Assembly: GCA_037783415.1 (NCBI GenBank)
Contig: JAZGTN010000013.1
Location: 496,001 to 560,000, forward strand
Length of the DNA: 64,000 nt
Origin: Leptasterias polaris
Lineage: Eukaryota > Echinodermata > Asteroidea > Forcipulatida > Asteriidae
Reading direction: 5' to 3'
Shown here one piece after another: positions 10,068 to 22,481 of the stretch (the first letter of the stretch is position 1; every line of letters begins with the position of its first letter). The position numbers and the translations under genes were made by a program. A model generated the notes under the pieces. The model was not told where the DNA came from, did not search any database, and was given only the letters and a program-made list of their open reading frames with translations.

Positions 10068-10577
10068 GAGTGGCTATGGATTTAAATTGGTGACGTCTTT
10101 ACACATCAACCTTCGCAGATCAATTACAAAATCTACCAAACTATGAGGAAGTAATTTGAGTTTTCCCAATTTGAAGTAGCTTCGTCAAAATTCAGTTACG
10201 TGTAGAGAAAGACGTTTCCTTTAGAAAATTCCAAGTGCAATTCCAAAGATACTGTAGGAAAAGTCTGTCTGCTGTTAGCCATGTAAATGATGTGGCTGTT
10301 CTGACTGTATGGAGCCTTTTGCTACACTGCTTTGTTAAAATCCCATCCCTGCATTAATGTAGTTCACTTAATATATCAATTCCATAATCGAGATTGACAG
10401 CTCCTTTTCCACCTGAATGAAACTGTACTCAATTGCCGTTTGGTCATCTGGATACACTTAGTTTACACACAATAACTGTCAATGACTGTCAATAACTGTA
10501 GACTGTGGAATAACAAATATAAATATGTAATCCTTATCAGAAAGATATGGCTGTAAGTAAATTTTTACCTTTGTTTC
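10068..10577. other. Upstream flank of array copy 2
   Basis: Non-coding. It contains the shared array module (ataatcgagattgacagctc near 10385) that recurs upstream of most copies. No gene is seen. Confidence 0.55.
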
Positions 10578-10915
10578 TGATAATAATAATAAAAAATAAT
10601 AAATAGTTCTTATACAGAGCATTTTACAATAACATATCAATGCACTTTACATTAGTGCCCTGGTCATTGGGCCGATAACATACCTTTAATCTTTCTCAGC
10701 TCCCTTGGGAGTATACAGCCCGGAGCTGCCGTGGCGCTCCGAAGGCTGTTTTCAAACACAATATCAACCTCTACCCTTGCAGGTACCCATTTATACCCCT
10801 GGATGAAGACAAGCAATTATAATAAAGTGTCTTGCTCAAAGACACAAGTGTCATGACTGGGATTCGAACCCACACCCCGATGACTTAACCATCAGAACTT
10901 GTGTTAGTGCCAAAA
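10578..10915 (-). mobile_element. tRNA-Leu-derived SINE, minus strand
   Basis: Same family as the full copy at 45978-46327. It shows the box B region (ggattcgaacccacaccccg), the body (tgccctggtcattgggcc) and a 3' tail of AAT triplets at about 10579-10605. The 5' part of the tRNA head beyond about 10915 is degraded. Confidence 0.8.
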
Positions 10916-11309
10916 TCACCCCCTTTTTGTGTATAGCGCCCCCTCTTGACAAGTAGCAGATCGCAGGGTCGAGACGGTGGTGAAAATACAGTTTTTCAAC
11001 CTCTCTCTATCTGATTGATACATCTTTACTCAGTTTCTTAAGGTAAAGCATAAAGTTTGTTATTTTAAAGTAGCAAAAGGTGAATGTAATAGGCAAGGCA
11101 TCATTTCAGTTAATAATAAGGGTCTTGAATCACCAGAAAGTGAAAACTGTGACTTTAGTGTATTTTATTTGTTGAGCGTTGGATACTCTTTTCTCGAACC
11201 ATAGTCTCGCCACACAAAACCGGATACAGAGGGCGCTTTTCAAAATGGCGACATAAAAACAATTTAGGACTCTGGAATTCGGCAGGAACAACTTGAATTT
11301 GATGCTCTA

Positions 11310-11433
11310 AACCGCTCGGCCACGACACCTTGATGTTGAGAATGACTAGCCAATCTAGAATGTAGATACCCATCCCAGTAACTCCTTCAACCCTTCTAAT
11401 CAGGTTCATCCAGTCAGTGTACTTTTCCAACAT
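11310..11433 (-). pseudogene. GPCR N-terminus relic next to a SINE head remnant
   Basis: Translation around 11330-11433 reads LIRRVEGVTGMGIYILDWLVILNI, a decayed version of the family's TM1. At 11310-11329 it is cut by the head of the tRNA-Leu SINE (accgctcggccacgacacc). The rest of the receptor is missing. Confidence 0.6.
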
Positions 11434-11439
11434 AATTAT

Positions 11440-12006
11440 TTGCTAATTTTTAATGAGCAAGATAGTGAGATTATTGTTACGTATATGACAAATGCATACT
11501 GACAAACAGCTTTTCAAGTATTTCTGTTACTGCAGATTACAAACACGGAATTGAAAATGGAAAGTTAAATCAGCAACTAATAAAGGAAACAAGTTGAGTC
11601 ATTCTGTGTACAATAACAATTACATAAATTTATTCACACAGAGCATTATCATCATTTGATATGGGACGCAGAAGTGTTATTATTTTACCTATTCCACTCG
11701 TGCTTGTTTTATAACTAATGATATCTTATCTAACTTTATTTATCACCACATTTAAAGAACACAAAAATTCAATTTTCACACCCCAAAAAACGATTAGGTA
11801 AAAACGATTATACAAGAAAGTACACCAAACATCCAAAAACCACCATACAAAAATACAGCACGGATGGAATACATGTAATACACACAAAAATGTTAAAGGT
11901 AATGGGGATGACCAAGACGTGTCTTAAAAGATGTTTTTGTTCATTTTACAAAACTTAAACTAAATATGTAACAGGCAGTTGAAGTCAAAGACTTTATGGC
12001 ACCAAG
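11440..12006. other. Spacer, no gene seen
   Basis: AT-rich sequence without recognisable coding content. The 11730-11880 segment, rich in A-runs and TTTATT, could be an old retroelement 3' region, but it cannot be assigned. Confidence 0.4.
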
Positions 12007-12391
12007 CAATTTTTTTTTTTTTTTTTTTTTTTATGAGATATCGCCTAACTCACAAGGCCACGGACGGCCACTTCAAGGTGAGGGCTACACATAACTGATT
12101 TGGGCTATCGACCCAAATCAATTGAAACCAGGGGCACGTTGCCTCCTACTCCTGGGGCTGAAACAGGGTTACCCCCTTCACAGTCCTTAAGGATGTAGGC
12201 ATGGGTATCATCCACTAGGAGCCTATCTGGTAGAGCAGAATGCACTACCTTCCCAACTTTTTCGAAGCAATTATAGTTAAGTGCCTTGCTCAGGGGCACA
12301 AGTGTCATGACCGGGTATCGACCCCACACTCTGCTGCTGACTACACCAGAGCTTAGGTCCGGTGACCTAGATCGCTCGGCCACGACACGCC
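12007..12391 (-). mobile_element. tRNA-derived SINE with poly(A) tail, minus strand
   Basis: A T-run at about 12010-12033 is the poly(A) tail read on the other strand. The head end at 12391 is tcgctcggccacgacacgcc, with the box B region cgggtatcgaccccac upstream of it. Its body differs from the 45978 family and resembles 38881-39215. Confidence 0.7.
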
Positions 12392-12399
12392 ACAATTCT

Positions 12400-13905
12400 C
12401 ACAAACTATACGTTTACCAATTAAACCCTTGACAACGAGTCCTATGCAACATTCAATGTTTGTGTCATTTTGGGCTACAACTGCTAAAAAATATGATGTC
12501 TACAGATTATTGGTGTATGGAATCTTAGAGATGGGACCCTACTTCATGACTGAAGTTGCTGAATTCAATCAAAGTAGCATGAAATCTGGCTTCTACCAGT
12601 TTGAAAAATGACAAAGTTTACAACACCAATTTTTTTTACCAGTGTGCACAACATGGGTCGTGCAAATTAGGTCTCAAATTATTTTATTTTTTGGGTTCAC
12701 TTTCCATGCAGTTGTTGATGACAACAAATCTTTGGTGAGGCGTTTGCATATGCAGACTGAATAAACTCTTTGTATATATTTTGTTGTATTCTCAACATCT
12801 GAGTAGAGTTGGTCCATGAGTGAGATTTGCAGATACTCTTGGATTGTAATATAAAGTTGTCTTTATTACTTGTTACATGAAATGCGATGACAGTGACCAA
12901 CAATATTAACTCTCTAGATCCAGAGGCTAATCAGCTGTAACTGAAGACTGGAACAACATAACGCCAACCATTTGACTTCCTCTGAGAAGAGTAATTAATA
13001 TTATGGTTTATTAAAATACTACAATACAGCGGCTAAAAGCCGAAATATACAGTTTACAAAAAACAGCCATTAAAATCTAAAAAGAGCACCAGCAATAAAT
13101 TACATAAACAGATAGAAATATCAAACAGTTATTAAGAAATACATAAAAACACACGCAACAAATTTTGTGATAGCATAATATACTCAAGAAGCCAAAAATG
13201 GCTGGGTTAGTTTATAATTCATCCATTGCTCTTGCCTCGAAGAGCTTGTTGGGAGTAGTTTAATAATCCTGTATTATAAGAGGTCAAGTCAGGGTTTATG
13301 CTCCTCTGGAAGCAACACTAGAGCTGTGGTGTCTTTCAAAACTAAAATTTGTAACTGTGATTTTTTTTCCACTTTTATTGTACATTCAGCATCAAGTCAA
13401 TGTTTTTGTTTATCAACTTGAAGGCTTTGTAACCACACTTTGTACCCATCTAAAAAGCTACATCGTGCTCCTCCTACGTTCCTGTAGTTTATATTCACAA
13501 TCCACCACTAGACGTAATGGTGCTATATAACCCACAAACAACTAATAAGAGCGTTATCCATGCTAATCCACTATCACCCAGAAACTGCTGTCACAGCAAC
13601 ATCTTGGATATGTTATTTGGAGGGTTTTACAAAGTTATGGTAATGGGTATCAAAACCATGCATTATTCATATTACTTGACTGAGCGACACATGAAAGCTC
13701 ATAGAGGGTTACAATGATTCATAGGAATGTACCATATTGGTTTTGATCCCTTATTACATATTACCAAGGCTTCTTCTACAGCCCAATCATCCGAAATCAA
13801 AGTGTGTTGTTAGAATTGATCCATTTCAGCTAAGAGTAAAATAAGAAAGTCTTGGAACCGAGACTATGCTCATCCCTGCATTTCTACACAAGCTCTGTAT
13901 AACCA
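12400..13905. other. Spacer, no gene seen
   Basis: Non-coding, AT-rich. 12980-13150 is A-rich with aaatacat motifs. No domain is recognisable in any frame. Confidence 0.4.
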
Positions 13906-14045
13906 TAAGTAAGGCCGTATCTGACTTAGTGGCTTTGGCTACAGCTATAGCTGTTGCTAAGGGTGTTGCTATGGATGTCCTATACTTCCCCGCATGATGA
14001 CGCGGCGATATAGCCGTAGCCGTAGCTACCAATTTGGACACATCC
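13905..14045. repeat. Repeat shared with 63375-63525
   Basis: The stretch with ggctttggctacagctatagc, gttgctaagggtgttgc and ccaatttggacaca is matched in the same order at 63375-63525. It carries repeated and inverted GTAGCC/GGCTAC words, which suggests a small hairpin transposon. Confidence 0.5.
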
Positions 14046-14075
14046 TAAGAATAGAAGCTGTCTAGTTATGAATAC

Positions 14076-14812
14076 ACTGTGCAAGTCTCGCGCGTAAGCG
14101 AACTTCCGGGACCATCGTGGTCCCAACCATATGGAGTTTTACGTTGGCAAGATTTTGTTTCGTCTATAATTTTAGTTTAACGTACTTTATGACCATGAAA
14201 ATTAAATATGTTGTTGGGAATGTAGTACTAAGTGATACAAAATATGAAAGTAAAATCAATTCAACAATGCAACGAAGAAAACCCAAGAATTAAACTTGAC
14301 CTCTGCTTCCGGTTACTTGCAAAAAATTTAGAATTTGTGCCCACCTCCGATCACCAAATTTGTTTTGGTCGCGCGATGATAATCACCAGACGCTGTAATT
14401 GCCAGACGCTAAGCATTTTCATTGCAGTCTACGGTTGTCGAGGCGTCAGCGTCCTCTTTAAACTGCGTCACACGTTAATTCTACGCCCGTGCGATCATCG
14501 CGCGTCTGCGTTTAAACCTGCTTTTAGTGGTTGCACGTATTCAGGCATGGATTTACAAAAGGGTTTCCTAAAAAGTTCAGATCAAATAAGCATCCTTGTC
14601 CCAGAGTTTTTAGATTGTTTCAACAAAAACTAACAAATGAATTGTGTGTTTATTATGAAAGCTAAAACTCATTTTATGCAAATTGTAATGAGTATTTTTG
14701 TTGGTCAGATTGTTTCATAGATCTAATTTAAAAACAATGATTTGATTTCAGAAAAAATATGTTCTTCACTTGACATGTTTTCTCGCTCCGATACGCGCGA
14801 GACTTGCACAGT
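14076..14812. mobile_element. DNA transposon/MITE with perfect 21-bp TIRs
   Basis: Left end actgtgcaagtctcgcgcgt (14076-14096, 21 bp) is exactly inverted at 14792-14812. The interior holds further nested inverted CGCGCGATGAT / ATCATCGCGCG words at about 14371 and 14492. A 133-residue open frame (14232-14633) has no recognisable domain and lies across these repeats, so it is probably fortuitous. Confidence 0.7.
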
Positions 14813-14883
14813 CTATTCCCATTAACCTTTATAATAATAGTCTTCATCATTTGACGACTTGACCTGAATTTTTGTGGCTAATT

Positions 14884-15772
14884 TTACCTTGTGGGTTTGA
14901 AGGGTTGGCTTACAGCAATCTGAAAACCAATGTGATTTGGCCTTAGAGGTCGACCAATGCACCAACACAACATATCCTGAAGACCTTTCCGAAACTTTTT
15001 GTATTGAAAGACATAAATGATGGGATTAATTACAAAGTTTGCGTAGTACATCAAATTTAAGCAGTAATGAAGTGGGATAGCATTTGTGGAACTACACCAG
15101 TTATAATTGGTGACGTTTGACCAACAGAAAATAAGTTTGACATAGTTTGGGGTCCACAGAACCAACAGAACACCCATGACAGTCATAAGCATGTTGACCA
15201 CTTTTCGTCTTGCCTGTAAAAGTTCAAGTGCTGCTCCTTGTACATTCTGTTGTTGGAGTTGTTGAGCACTTCTCTTGAGAGTTGCTTGGATCTTATAGTA
15301 AGCCCAACTCATAAAAAGGAAGGGAAACAGGTAGCTGAATACAAAAAGGCTAATGTATGCTACGGTGAGCAATGCTTCTGAGGTGATGTCACATACTTGT
15401 ATTGGATCCTCTTTGGTGCTGGCAGTAAATGCAACAAGATATGGACATGATAACAGAAACGCTATTGTCCATGTTATTAAAATTATCCTGATAACTTTTC
15501 TTGCCGATAACAGTCTTGGATACTGGAGTGGATATACTATTCCAATATACTATTCCAATATATCGTTCATAGGTCACAACACAGAGACCATAAGTGGAGC
15601 AGTAGAGTGCAAATACTCCTGTAAAACCATTAATGTACAGTCGACAGTAAAGTTCTCTTGCAATAGAACTTACAGGAACCAGGAATCCATTTGTAGCAAA
15701 ATAAAAAAATAAATGAAAGTCTGGTTTACTGCCTGCTGTTGTCACTTGAAACGCTGAAGTCGTTCTGAGCAA
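14884..15772 (-). pseudogene. GPCR pseudogene, 5'-truncated and frameshifted
   Basis: The 3' frame (14884-15372) encodes TM5-TM7 and the tail (SYLFPFLFMSWAYYKI, LWTP, NPIIYVFQYKKF). The 5' frame (to 15772) covers late TM2 and TM3 up to TYERYIGIVY. They are separated by a 13-bp tandem duplication (tatactattccaa at 15533-15545 and 15546-15558); the sister copy near 23865 has a single unit and stays open. TM1 and most of TM2 are absent: coding similarity stops near 15735 and joins sequence seen in other copies' upstream flanks. It cannot encode a seven-helix receptor. Confidence 0.85.
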
Positions 15773-16503
15773 CTTTTAGCTAACACTGCTTGATTACAAA
15801 TCTCAGTGCTGGTTTACATAAAACATCAGTGCCAAAAGGAACATTCTGTCTGCTGTTAGCCATGTAAATTATGTGGTTGTTCGGACTGTATGGAGCCTTT
15901 TGCTAACACTGCCTTGTTAAAATCCCATCCCAGTATTAATGTAGTTCACATAATATATCAATGCCATAATCGAGATTGACAGCTCCTTTTCCACCTGAAT
16001 GAAACTGTACTTAATTCCTGTTTGGTCATCTGGATACACTTAGTTTACACACACAAGTGATGTGTTAAAGTTTGTGGAAAGTCATCTCTGACTGTCAATA
16101 ACTGTGGACTGTGGAATAACAAGAAGTGTCTTAAAAGATTTTTTTGTTCATTTTACTTGAAACCCTGAAGTTTTTCTGGGCAACTTTTAGCTAACTGTGC
16201 TTTATTAAAAATCCCAGTGCTGGTTTACATAAAACACCAGTGCCATGACTGAGATTGACACCTACTGAATATAGAAACCTGTGCACTTAATTACTGTTTC
16301 ATCATCCCAGTGCAGTGTTCCGGTGACAGTGACTATAGACCTTTATCATAATGCCACCATCTTGGTCATGCTCCCTGTATCTAATAACAGTAATGAATGC
16401 TAGTATTCATTGCACTGAAAAGGGAACCAGACTTGTTTTCTTCCGGCTGGCCGCAGTTTGGTTACAATGATTCAGATTTGAGAAAATCAAGATTGCCACA
16501 CCA
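15773..16503. other. Upstream flank with repeated array modules
   Basis: No gene is seen. Two instances of the shared module occur (near 15965 and 16245), as do two diverged copies of the stretch gggcaacttttagctaac. The segment is nearly identical to 24087-24660. Confidence 0.6.
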
Positions 16504-17103
16504 TTATAAACCTCTATCTTCACCAAGCTTGAGAGTGGCTTGGAGCTTGTTGTAAGCCCAACTCATAAATAGGATAGGAAAGAGGTAGCCAAATAGATTT
16601 AATCCTGTCTTTATCAATATGTCACTTGCCATACTGCTGTTTGGCGTCATCAAAACTGTTGGGCAGACAATTAGAAATGACATAATCCATGACAGAATTG
16701 CTATGAGAGTCACTTTTTTCACAGTGATCCATCGTGGATAGTGCAGTGGATGCACTATTCCGATATATCGTTCATAGGTCACTAGACATAGACTATAACT
16801 GGATACTATAGCTGTCATAAACTCTAAAAATCTACTGTTAATAAGCCAACAACATTCAGCCCACCAAGTTGTAGTGCTGCAACCTTCTGTACAATGATAG
16901 AGGACTACAGTAAAGCAATAAATGCAGTCAGTCACAGCAAGATATGCCAGCAAATAGTTTGTCATATTGTGGAGGTTTTTGGTGCGAAGGATGACCAGCC
17001 AAGCTAGAGTGTTGAGAACCATTCCAATGATGCCTTGTGCCATTCCAATCTTGTGCACTAATTCCTCCTCTTTTACAGAAGTCCATTCAGACATATTGGC
17101 CAT
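16504..17103 (-). pseudogene. GPCR copy truncated after TM5
   Basis: Starts MANMSEW and encodes TM1-TM5 with N1.50, LAYLAVTD, TYERYIGIVHPLHYP and a TM5 ending in FLFPILFMSWAYNKL-like sequence. At about 16527 coding sequence changes abruptly into sequence that is intergenic at 24657 (ctctatcttcaccaag), giving a chance tail LGEDRGL and a stop. The third inner loop, TM6 and TM7 are deleted. The break lies exactly where the two sequences share a few bases, consistent with a deletion between a receptor and a spacer. A truncated product might be made, but signalling is unlikely. Confidence 0.82.
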
Positions 17104-17454
17104 GGCTTCATACAGATTGGCTATACTGAGAACTGAAAGCCATTTTAAAAATTAAAATCCAGTTACAGGCGTGCAGCTTCCTTGCTTCTTGAAACGCTGG
17201 GATTGTTATGAACAATTGAGCTGTTTTCCTTTGTATTCAATGCAAAATTCTACTAATATTGGGTAACTAGTAAAAGTGCCATAACTAAGATTGACAGGTT
17301 ATTTTAGCACAGGTTGAGAGCCGATTTATTACTCTGCTGTTGTTTGAATACAGGGAGTATTATGACAGTGACGAGAGCAAGTTGTTTACAGAATAAGCTA
17401 GTGAGTCAATTGCTTATATCTGTGAGCACTTAGACTATATATTGACTTGATCAA
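17104..17454. other. Upstream flank, no gene
   Basis: Homologous to 8067-8375, upstream of array copy 1, including gccataactaagattgaca near 17278. Non-coding. Confidence 0.6.
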
Positions 17455-17674
17455 TTAGCCCTTCTTCTGTCTGACCATTCAATATCATCCACTGTGGTTT
17501 GGAATGGTAGATAAACTATGCCAGCCTGCAATGTAATATCATGTGGTAAATGCATCTACACAGTACAGACATGTTATGTGCACAGTTGTGCCATCATTCA
17601 CAACCAGTGCAGTTGAATGGTTTCAAATGGTTGGTCAACTCACTGGAAAATGTTACCAAGAGTAGGAGGGTTAA
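17455..17674. mobile_element. piggyBac-like MITE (TTAR/TTAA flanks)
   Basis: A ~212-bp insertion flanked by TTAG (17455-17458) and TTAA (17671-17674), with ends TTAGCCCTTCTTCT and, inverted, TTAACCCTCCTACT. The paralogous spacers at about 8373 and 22525 read straight through (caattagtgtgtagaatc), so they are the empty site. The TTAA target and CCC-starting ends suggest piggyBac ancestry. Confidence 0.6.
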
Positions 17675-18081
17675 TGTGTAGAATCACTTGTCATTCAAAG
17701 ATTAGGTTCATATAATACAATTTGCCGTATCCTTGTTTGCCTTTGGAGAGTGATCCACAAACCTGTGTTTGTTCTTGTTAATTATTTTAGTGAATTTAAC
17801 TTTGAAAGGATTGAGCATTTTGGATGTAAATTTTAGAAAACTTCTTGAATTGCTGATAATGTAGATAAAAAGTATAAAAGTTTACTAATCGTTTTCAATC
17901 TGATGATATTCTTAGAATGGAGATTTTTTTTATTTTTATTTTTTCTATACTCCATGGTTTAGGGCCTAATTAGTGGAAGGTTGTACACTAGCCATCATGT
18001 CAAGGCAATTATAGTAGATTGTTGGTGGCAGCACTTCTACTTCCTCTACTTTTACATTACTCAGCAGGATCCATAAGTTAA
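17675..18081. other. Spacer, no gene seen
   Basis: AT-rich. The first ~100 bases match the array's upstream flank; the rest is not recognised. Confidence 0.45.
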
Positions 18082-18230
18082 GACAACAATGCTGAGAAGC
18101 AATTAAAGTTAAGTGTCTTGCTCAGGGACACAAGTGCCAGGACTGAGATTCGAACCCAAATTGTGTTAACTCAGCCACCACAACTTTAATTCAGTGCGCT
18201 GCTAGACCACTCGGCCACAACACATGACCA
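18082..18230 (-). mobile_element. tRNA-derived SINE head, uninterrupted copy
   Basis: Shows the box B region (gagattcgaacccaaat) and the A-box end (ccactcggccacaacac). It is the empty-site partner of the DIRS insertion: 18188 onward equals 3617 onward. Confidence 0.75.
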
Positions 18231-21200
18231 TGTAAAGTCAATGTTGTCTCTGAGTAAACAATTATTATCATGAGGGGGCTCCAAGGTCAAAGTTCAGTTT
18301 TGTGATCCACTCATTTACCAATAGATAGAGTCCTTAAGAAAATGAAAAAGGAAATTACAGCTCTCTAACCTCCGGCTAAAACAGTGTCGAATGCTACTGT
18401 GTTTAAAAACCTTCAAATGCAATTTTTGTCAAAATCAAAAAAATGTCAATAACGTCTCATTTCATCATGGGCTGTCACATGTACGGCACACTAAATAGCA
18501 GAGGCTGGAAGACTATTATTATGTTCATGAGTTCACCCCATTTTATTTGCACACCACGGGAAATGGCAAAACTGACGCGGGTGAAACTAAAGATAACAAA
18601 TACATAAATACAATGTTAAATGTTACATACAATAAGTACACATAATTAATCACTTTTAGAAGAAAAAAGGGAAGTGCGTAATGGCAATAAAATGAAACAG
18701 CATCAAATATCAAGCAAGACCTAAACATAAAGCATTTCAAGAATTAACCCAATACTTTAACCTCAACAACGAAATTAACTTTGTACTATAAACTTACAAT
18801 CATTTCCAGGGGAACTCACGATTCCGGCCATACACATGGGAATCAATAAATGAAGATTAGCTATCGGTGGTTACTGCGGTTTACTGCGGTTTACTGCAGC
18901 ATTCTGGGGTGCTGTATAGACATAAACCAATAATAAATATGTGCGAAGCAACGAGAAATTACACACCAATAAACGATTCTAAGCATTAAAGATAGAAACT
19001 GAAGATAATAAATAGCAGTCAAATTAATCATACTTTGGAGACCAGGAGCCGTATAAAGGAAACCAAATAAGGGCGTTGGCTCAACAGCAATAACTTTACA
19101 AGGAAAATCAAAATATCAGTGTCTTGCTGAATTTACCACATAAAGGTCTTTATACATAAGGAAAGTCTTAATTGAATAAACACTGTGAAAAGATAAGAGT
19201 TACTTACGGGAGTTCACTATGAAAACTTACTGGAACAGAACCAAAAAATAACCCAAACTGAACTGAACGGAAGCTGGAACATAAATGACTCTAATGCTCC
19301 CGCAAACGGTTCGGCTAAGCAGCCAGCGCCCACTACGATGACATACTAAGATGCAAACCGGGCATATCAAATGTGCTTATAAAATACAAAGTAAATACCG
19401 GAGATGCCATGATTACAATAAATAAAGGGGGAGGGCGGGCAGGACAATACTAGGAAAAACCAAAGAAAATATTTGTTACAAAAAAAACTTATCAATGGAG
19501 ATAACATGGGCTGTATAGGAAATGTTTGTTCTTTCCTGAATGTTGATGATGTTCAATCAAAACAGCACAGAATCTAGTTGTTTGACCTGTTGACCTGAGC
19601 AAAAATTCCTCTTTGGAATGTACAGCCCATTTGTTTTTTATGTCTGATTTCGTCATGCTGGAATTTCACTCTAAAAGAGTATCAAATAAAGCATAATTTT
19701 ACACCATTTTATTGTGAGGTTAGAGACTTGTAATTTTGTCCCACTTCCATGAGGACTCAATCTATTGGAAATTGAGTGCATCACATAACTGAATTTGACC
19801 TTGGAGCCACGCTTTAAGCTATTTGGTATTCCAGCTGCTGTCTTGAATCTTAAAGTCTCCTCTTGTGTGCACTCAGTGTTGTAAAAACGTTGATTGCAAA
19901 TCAAGTTTGATGAATGGGTCATATTTTGTAAGCAGAGGCATTAGCTGTGAAAAAGAGTGGGTTCAAATCCTACCAAGCAAAGTTTCAAATTCTACTGAGG
20001 TGATGGAAATTTGGTGTTGTGCTAGATACATTGGTTACACTTACGTTATATTCCTATGTAAGAGATATGCATTGGCTAATTTTTTTCAGTACCAGCGAAG
20101 CAGAACCATATTTACAGCTTTTTGAAAGTTTTTTTTAAAGAAATTTATCTGGCCTCTGCGTGTTTTGGGGTTTTTTTTTCCCTTGAACTCTTCTGAACTT
20201 CCAGAATATTGTTGTCACATTGACACACTGACTTAACATGGTCAAGACAACAAACGTTCTCATTTAATGCCCCAAGATTTTTTGTTCACTTTTAAGAAAA
20301 TACGGAAAGTTTTCCACGCAAAAGGCCAAACCTTTGTCATAAGCTACGGTTGATAAACAACCATGGTATGCTGGAATATCGAGACTTGCCTCCCATATGT
20401 CGAATACAGTGATAAACAATGATGGCAGCCTATCGATCTCTCGTAATCTTCATTTGAACAACAAAACGATATGGTCTTGAATCGGTGATTACACAATAAC
20501 CCCGAAAAAAGAGAAATTTGGACCATGAATTCCACTAACTTTTGTCTTTCTGTGTACAGGGGAAACAAAGTAAAGCATGGTAAAGTTCTACCTGTACACA
20601 GTACATAACGGAATGTCTAGGGCATTCAACTGACTGCAACCAAAAGAGGATGTTCCTAAGTTTTTCCCAGATGTATTTAACCATCTATCAGTATTCAGTT
20701 TTGCTGAGTAAGGTCTACGGTCTCTTGCTGAGTAAGTTCGACATTGTCATGTAGCAAGGCAAGCTCTGCCGTGCTACACCGTAGTTGCACGACATGGTGA
20801 CAAACGTAGCACTCTTCCCGTGTCAAATCGAATTGAATCCTCAGTCAGGCGATGCTCTTTGGGAATACGCATGCCCAAAGCGTTTGAAAGAAGTTTTATG
20901 TTTATTTTCTAACAATGTGAATGTTCTTCTTGTTAGTACCATACTGCTGACTGGAACAAACATAATCTGCAGAAATTCAGAATTAAACTAATGGATTTTG
21001 TTTGACAATGAATAGACAATGAATGCCACTCAACAACGTTGGGTATAATAAGTACATCATTTAAGGTGTGGAATGTTATCATTATGATTTTGTCATCAAT
21101 ATTTTGAGTGTCACAGCTCGAATTGCCATGAAACATGACTCCTTAGCAATTTTCTCTCGCGTCAGCCATTTTGAATCACTTTAAATGCGGCAAACTAATT

Positions 21201-21545
21201 TACTAAATTTGACAATTGTCACCGAATCAGTTTTAATTGCCGCACTTTTACCTTGCGAAAATCATTTGTGTTCGACACAGCAAAAGTAGGAGATTTAGCG
21301 CAGGCCTAAGACGTAATTCAACGTCAAGTGGTTAAAATGACGCTGCAGCTTTCATGGACCTCAGTATCTCTTGTGTGGAACTAGCGCCGTTACCTGACCA
21401 TAAAGCACAAGTGTAATTTAGTTCTTTTCAAAGTCTGAATAATTTATATCCTTTAACATGTTAGGTTGTCAGTTATTGGGACTTCACCTTATGTGATCCT
21501 TTCCAGTTTCCATTGTAGTGCTTGATTTTGAGTTTGTGATCCTTC
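18188..21545. repeat. Second copy of the duplicated block, non-coding part
   Basis: Nearly base-for-base identical to 3617-7061, including the long-TIR element (18275-19806), apart from scattered substitutions. There are short indels: one near 18255, where about 28 bases present at 3690 are missing, and the lost TIR near 20720. No gene is seen apart from the receptor that follows. Confidence 0.85.
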
Positions 21546-22481
21546 CTACACAGTGCGTTCATTCATAGCATTCTGAACTTCAATTCGGTTTGGCCTGAGA
21601 GGTCGACCAACGCAACAACAGAGCATGTCTTGAAGACCTTTCCGAAACTTCCGGTCTTTGAAGACATAAATGATGGGATTGATCACTGAGTTCATGCTGT
21701 AGATGGCAATGGCAAGGAAAGTAATTGTTTTACTGGTTTTGAATTCACACAAGTTATCTTGATATAAAGGGTAAACCATCATCCATATTACTAATGGTGT
21801 CCACAGAACAACCAATGCACCCAGGACAATCCTAAGCATGCTGATCACATTCTGTCTTGCCTGTAAAAGCTCAAGGGCTGCTCCTTGTACATTCTGTTGT
21901 TGCAGTCGTTGAGCACTTTTCTTGAGAGTGGCTTGAATCTTGTAGTAAGCCCAACTCATAAATAGGATAGGAAATAGGTAGGCAACTATATTTAATCCCA
22001 TGCTTGTCCATATGTAACTTGCTATACTGCTGCATGGCATCAATAAAACTGTTGGGCAGACACTTAGAAATGACATAATCCATGACAGGAAAGCTGTGAG
22101 AGTCACTTTTTTCACAGTGATCCATCGTGGATAGTGCAGTGGGTGCACTATTCCGATATATCGTTCATAGGTCACCAGACATAGACTAAAACTGGATACT
22201 ATACCTGTCATATACTCTACAAGTCTACTGTCAATAAGCCACCAAGTTGCAGTACTGTACAGTGCAGTACAATAATAAAGTACTACAGAAAAGCAATAAA
22301 TGCAGTCAGTCACAGCAAGATATGCCAACAAGTAGTTAGTCATATTGTGGAGTTTTTTGGTGCGAAGGATGACCAGCCAAACTAGAGTGTTGAGAACCAT
22401 TCCAATGATGCCTTGTGCCATTCCAATCTTGTGCACTAATTCCTCCTTGCTTACAGAAGTCCCTTCGGACATGTTGGCCAT
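21546..22481 (-). CDS. Class A GPCR, array copy (duplicate of 7062-8030)
   Basis: 311 residues, intact, starting MANMSEG. It keeps N1.50, LLAYLAVTD, YERYIGIVHPLHYP, the Q-rich third inner loop (KKSAQRLQQQNVQGAALE), LWTP and NSVINPIIY, with tail CCCVGRPLRPNRIE. Compared with its duplicate it lacks about four residues before the TM3 region (the VNFC segment is gone, so the usual TM3 Cys is missing) and has a shorter, altered second outer loop. The loss of that Cys could weaken the conserved disulfide. It is otherwise complete and intronless. Confidence 0.85.
   Translation of the reverse strand: MANMSEGTSVSKEELVHKIGMAQGIIGMVLNTLVWLVILRTKKLHNMTNYLLAYLAVTDCIYCFSVVLYYCTALYSTATWWLIDSRLVEYMTGIVSSFSLCLVTYERYIGIVHPLHYPRWITVKKVTLTAFLSWIMSFLSVCPTVLLMPCSSIASYIWTSMGLNIVAYLFPILFMSWAYYKIQATLKKSAQRLQQQNVQGAALELLQARQNVISMLRIVLGALVVLWTPLVIWMMVYPLYQDNLCEFKTSKTITFLAIAIYSMNSVINPIIYVFKDRKFRKGLQDMLCCCVGRPLRPNRIEVQNAMNERTV

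Noticed and set aside
14232..14633. 133-residue open frame as a transposase
   Set aside because: No domain, and it overlaps nested inverted repeats of the element.
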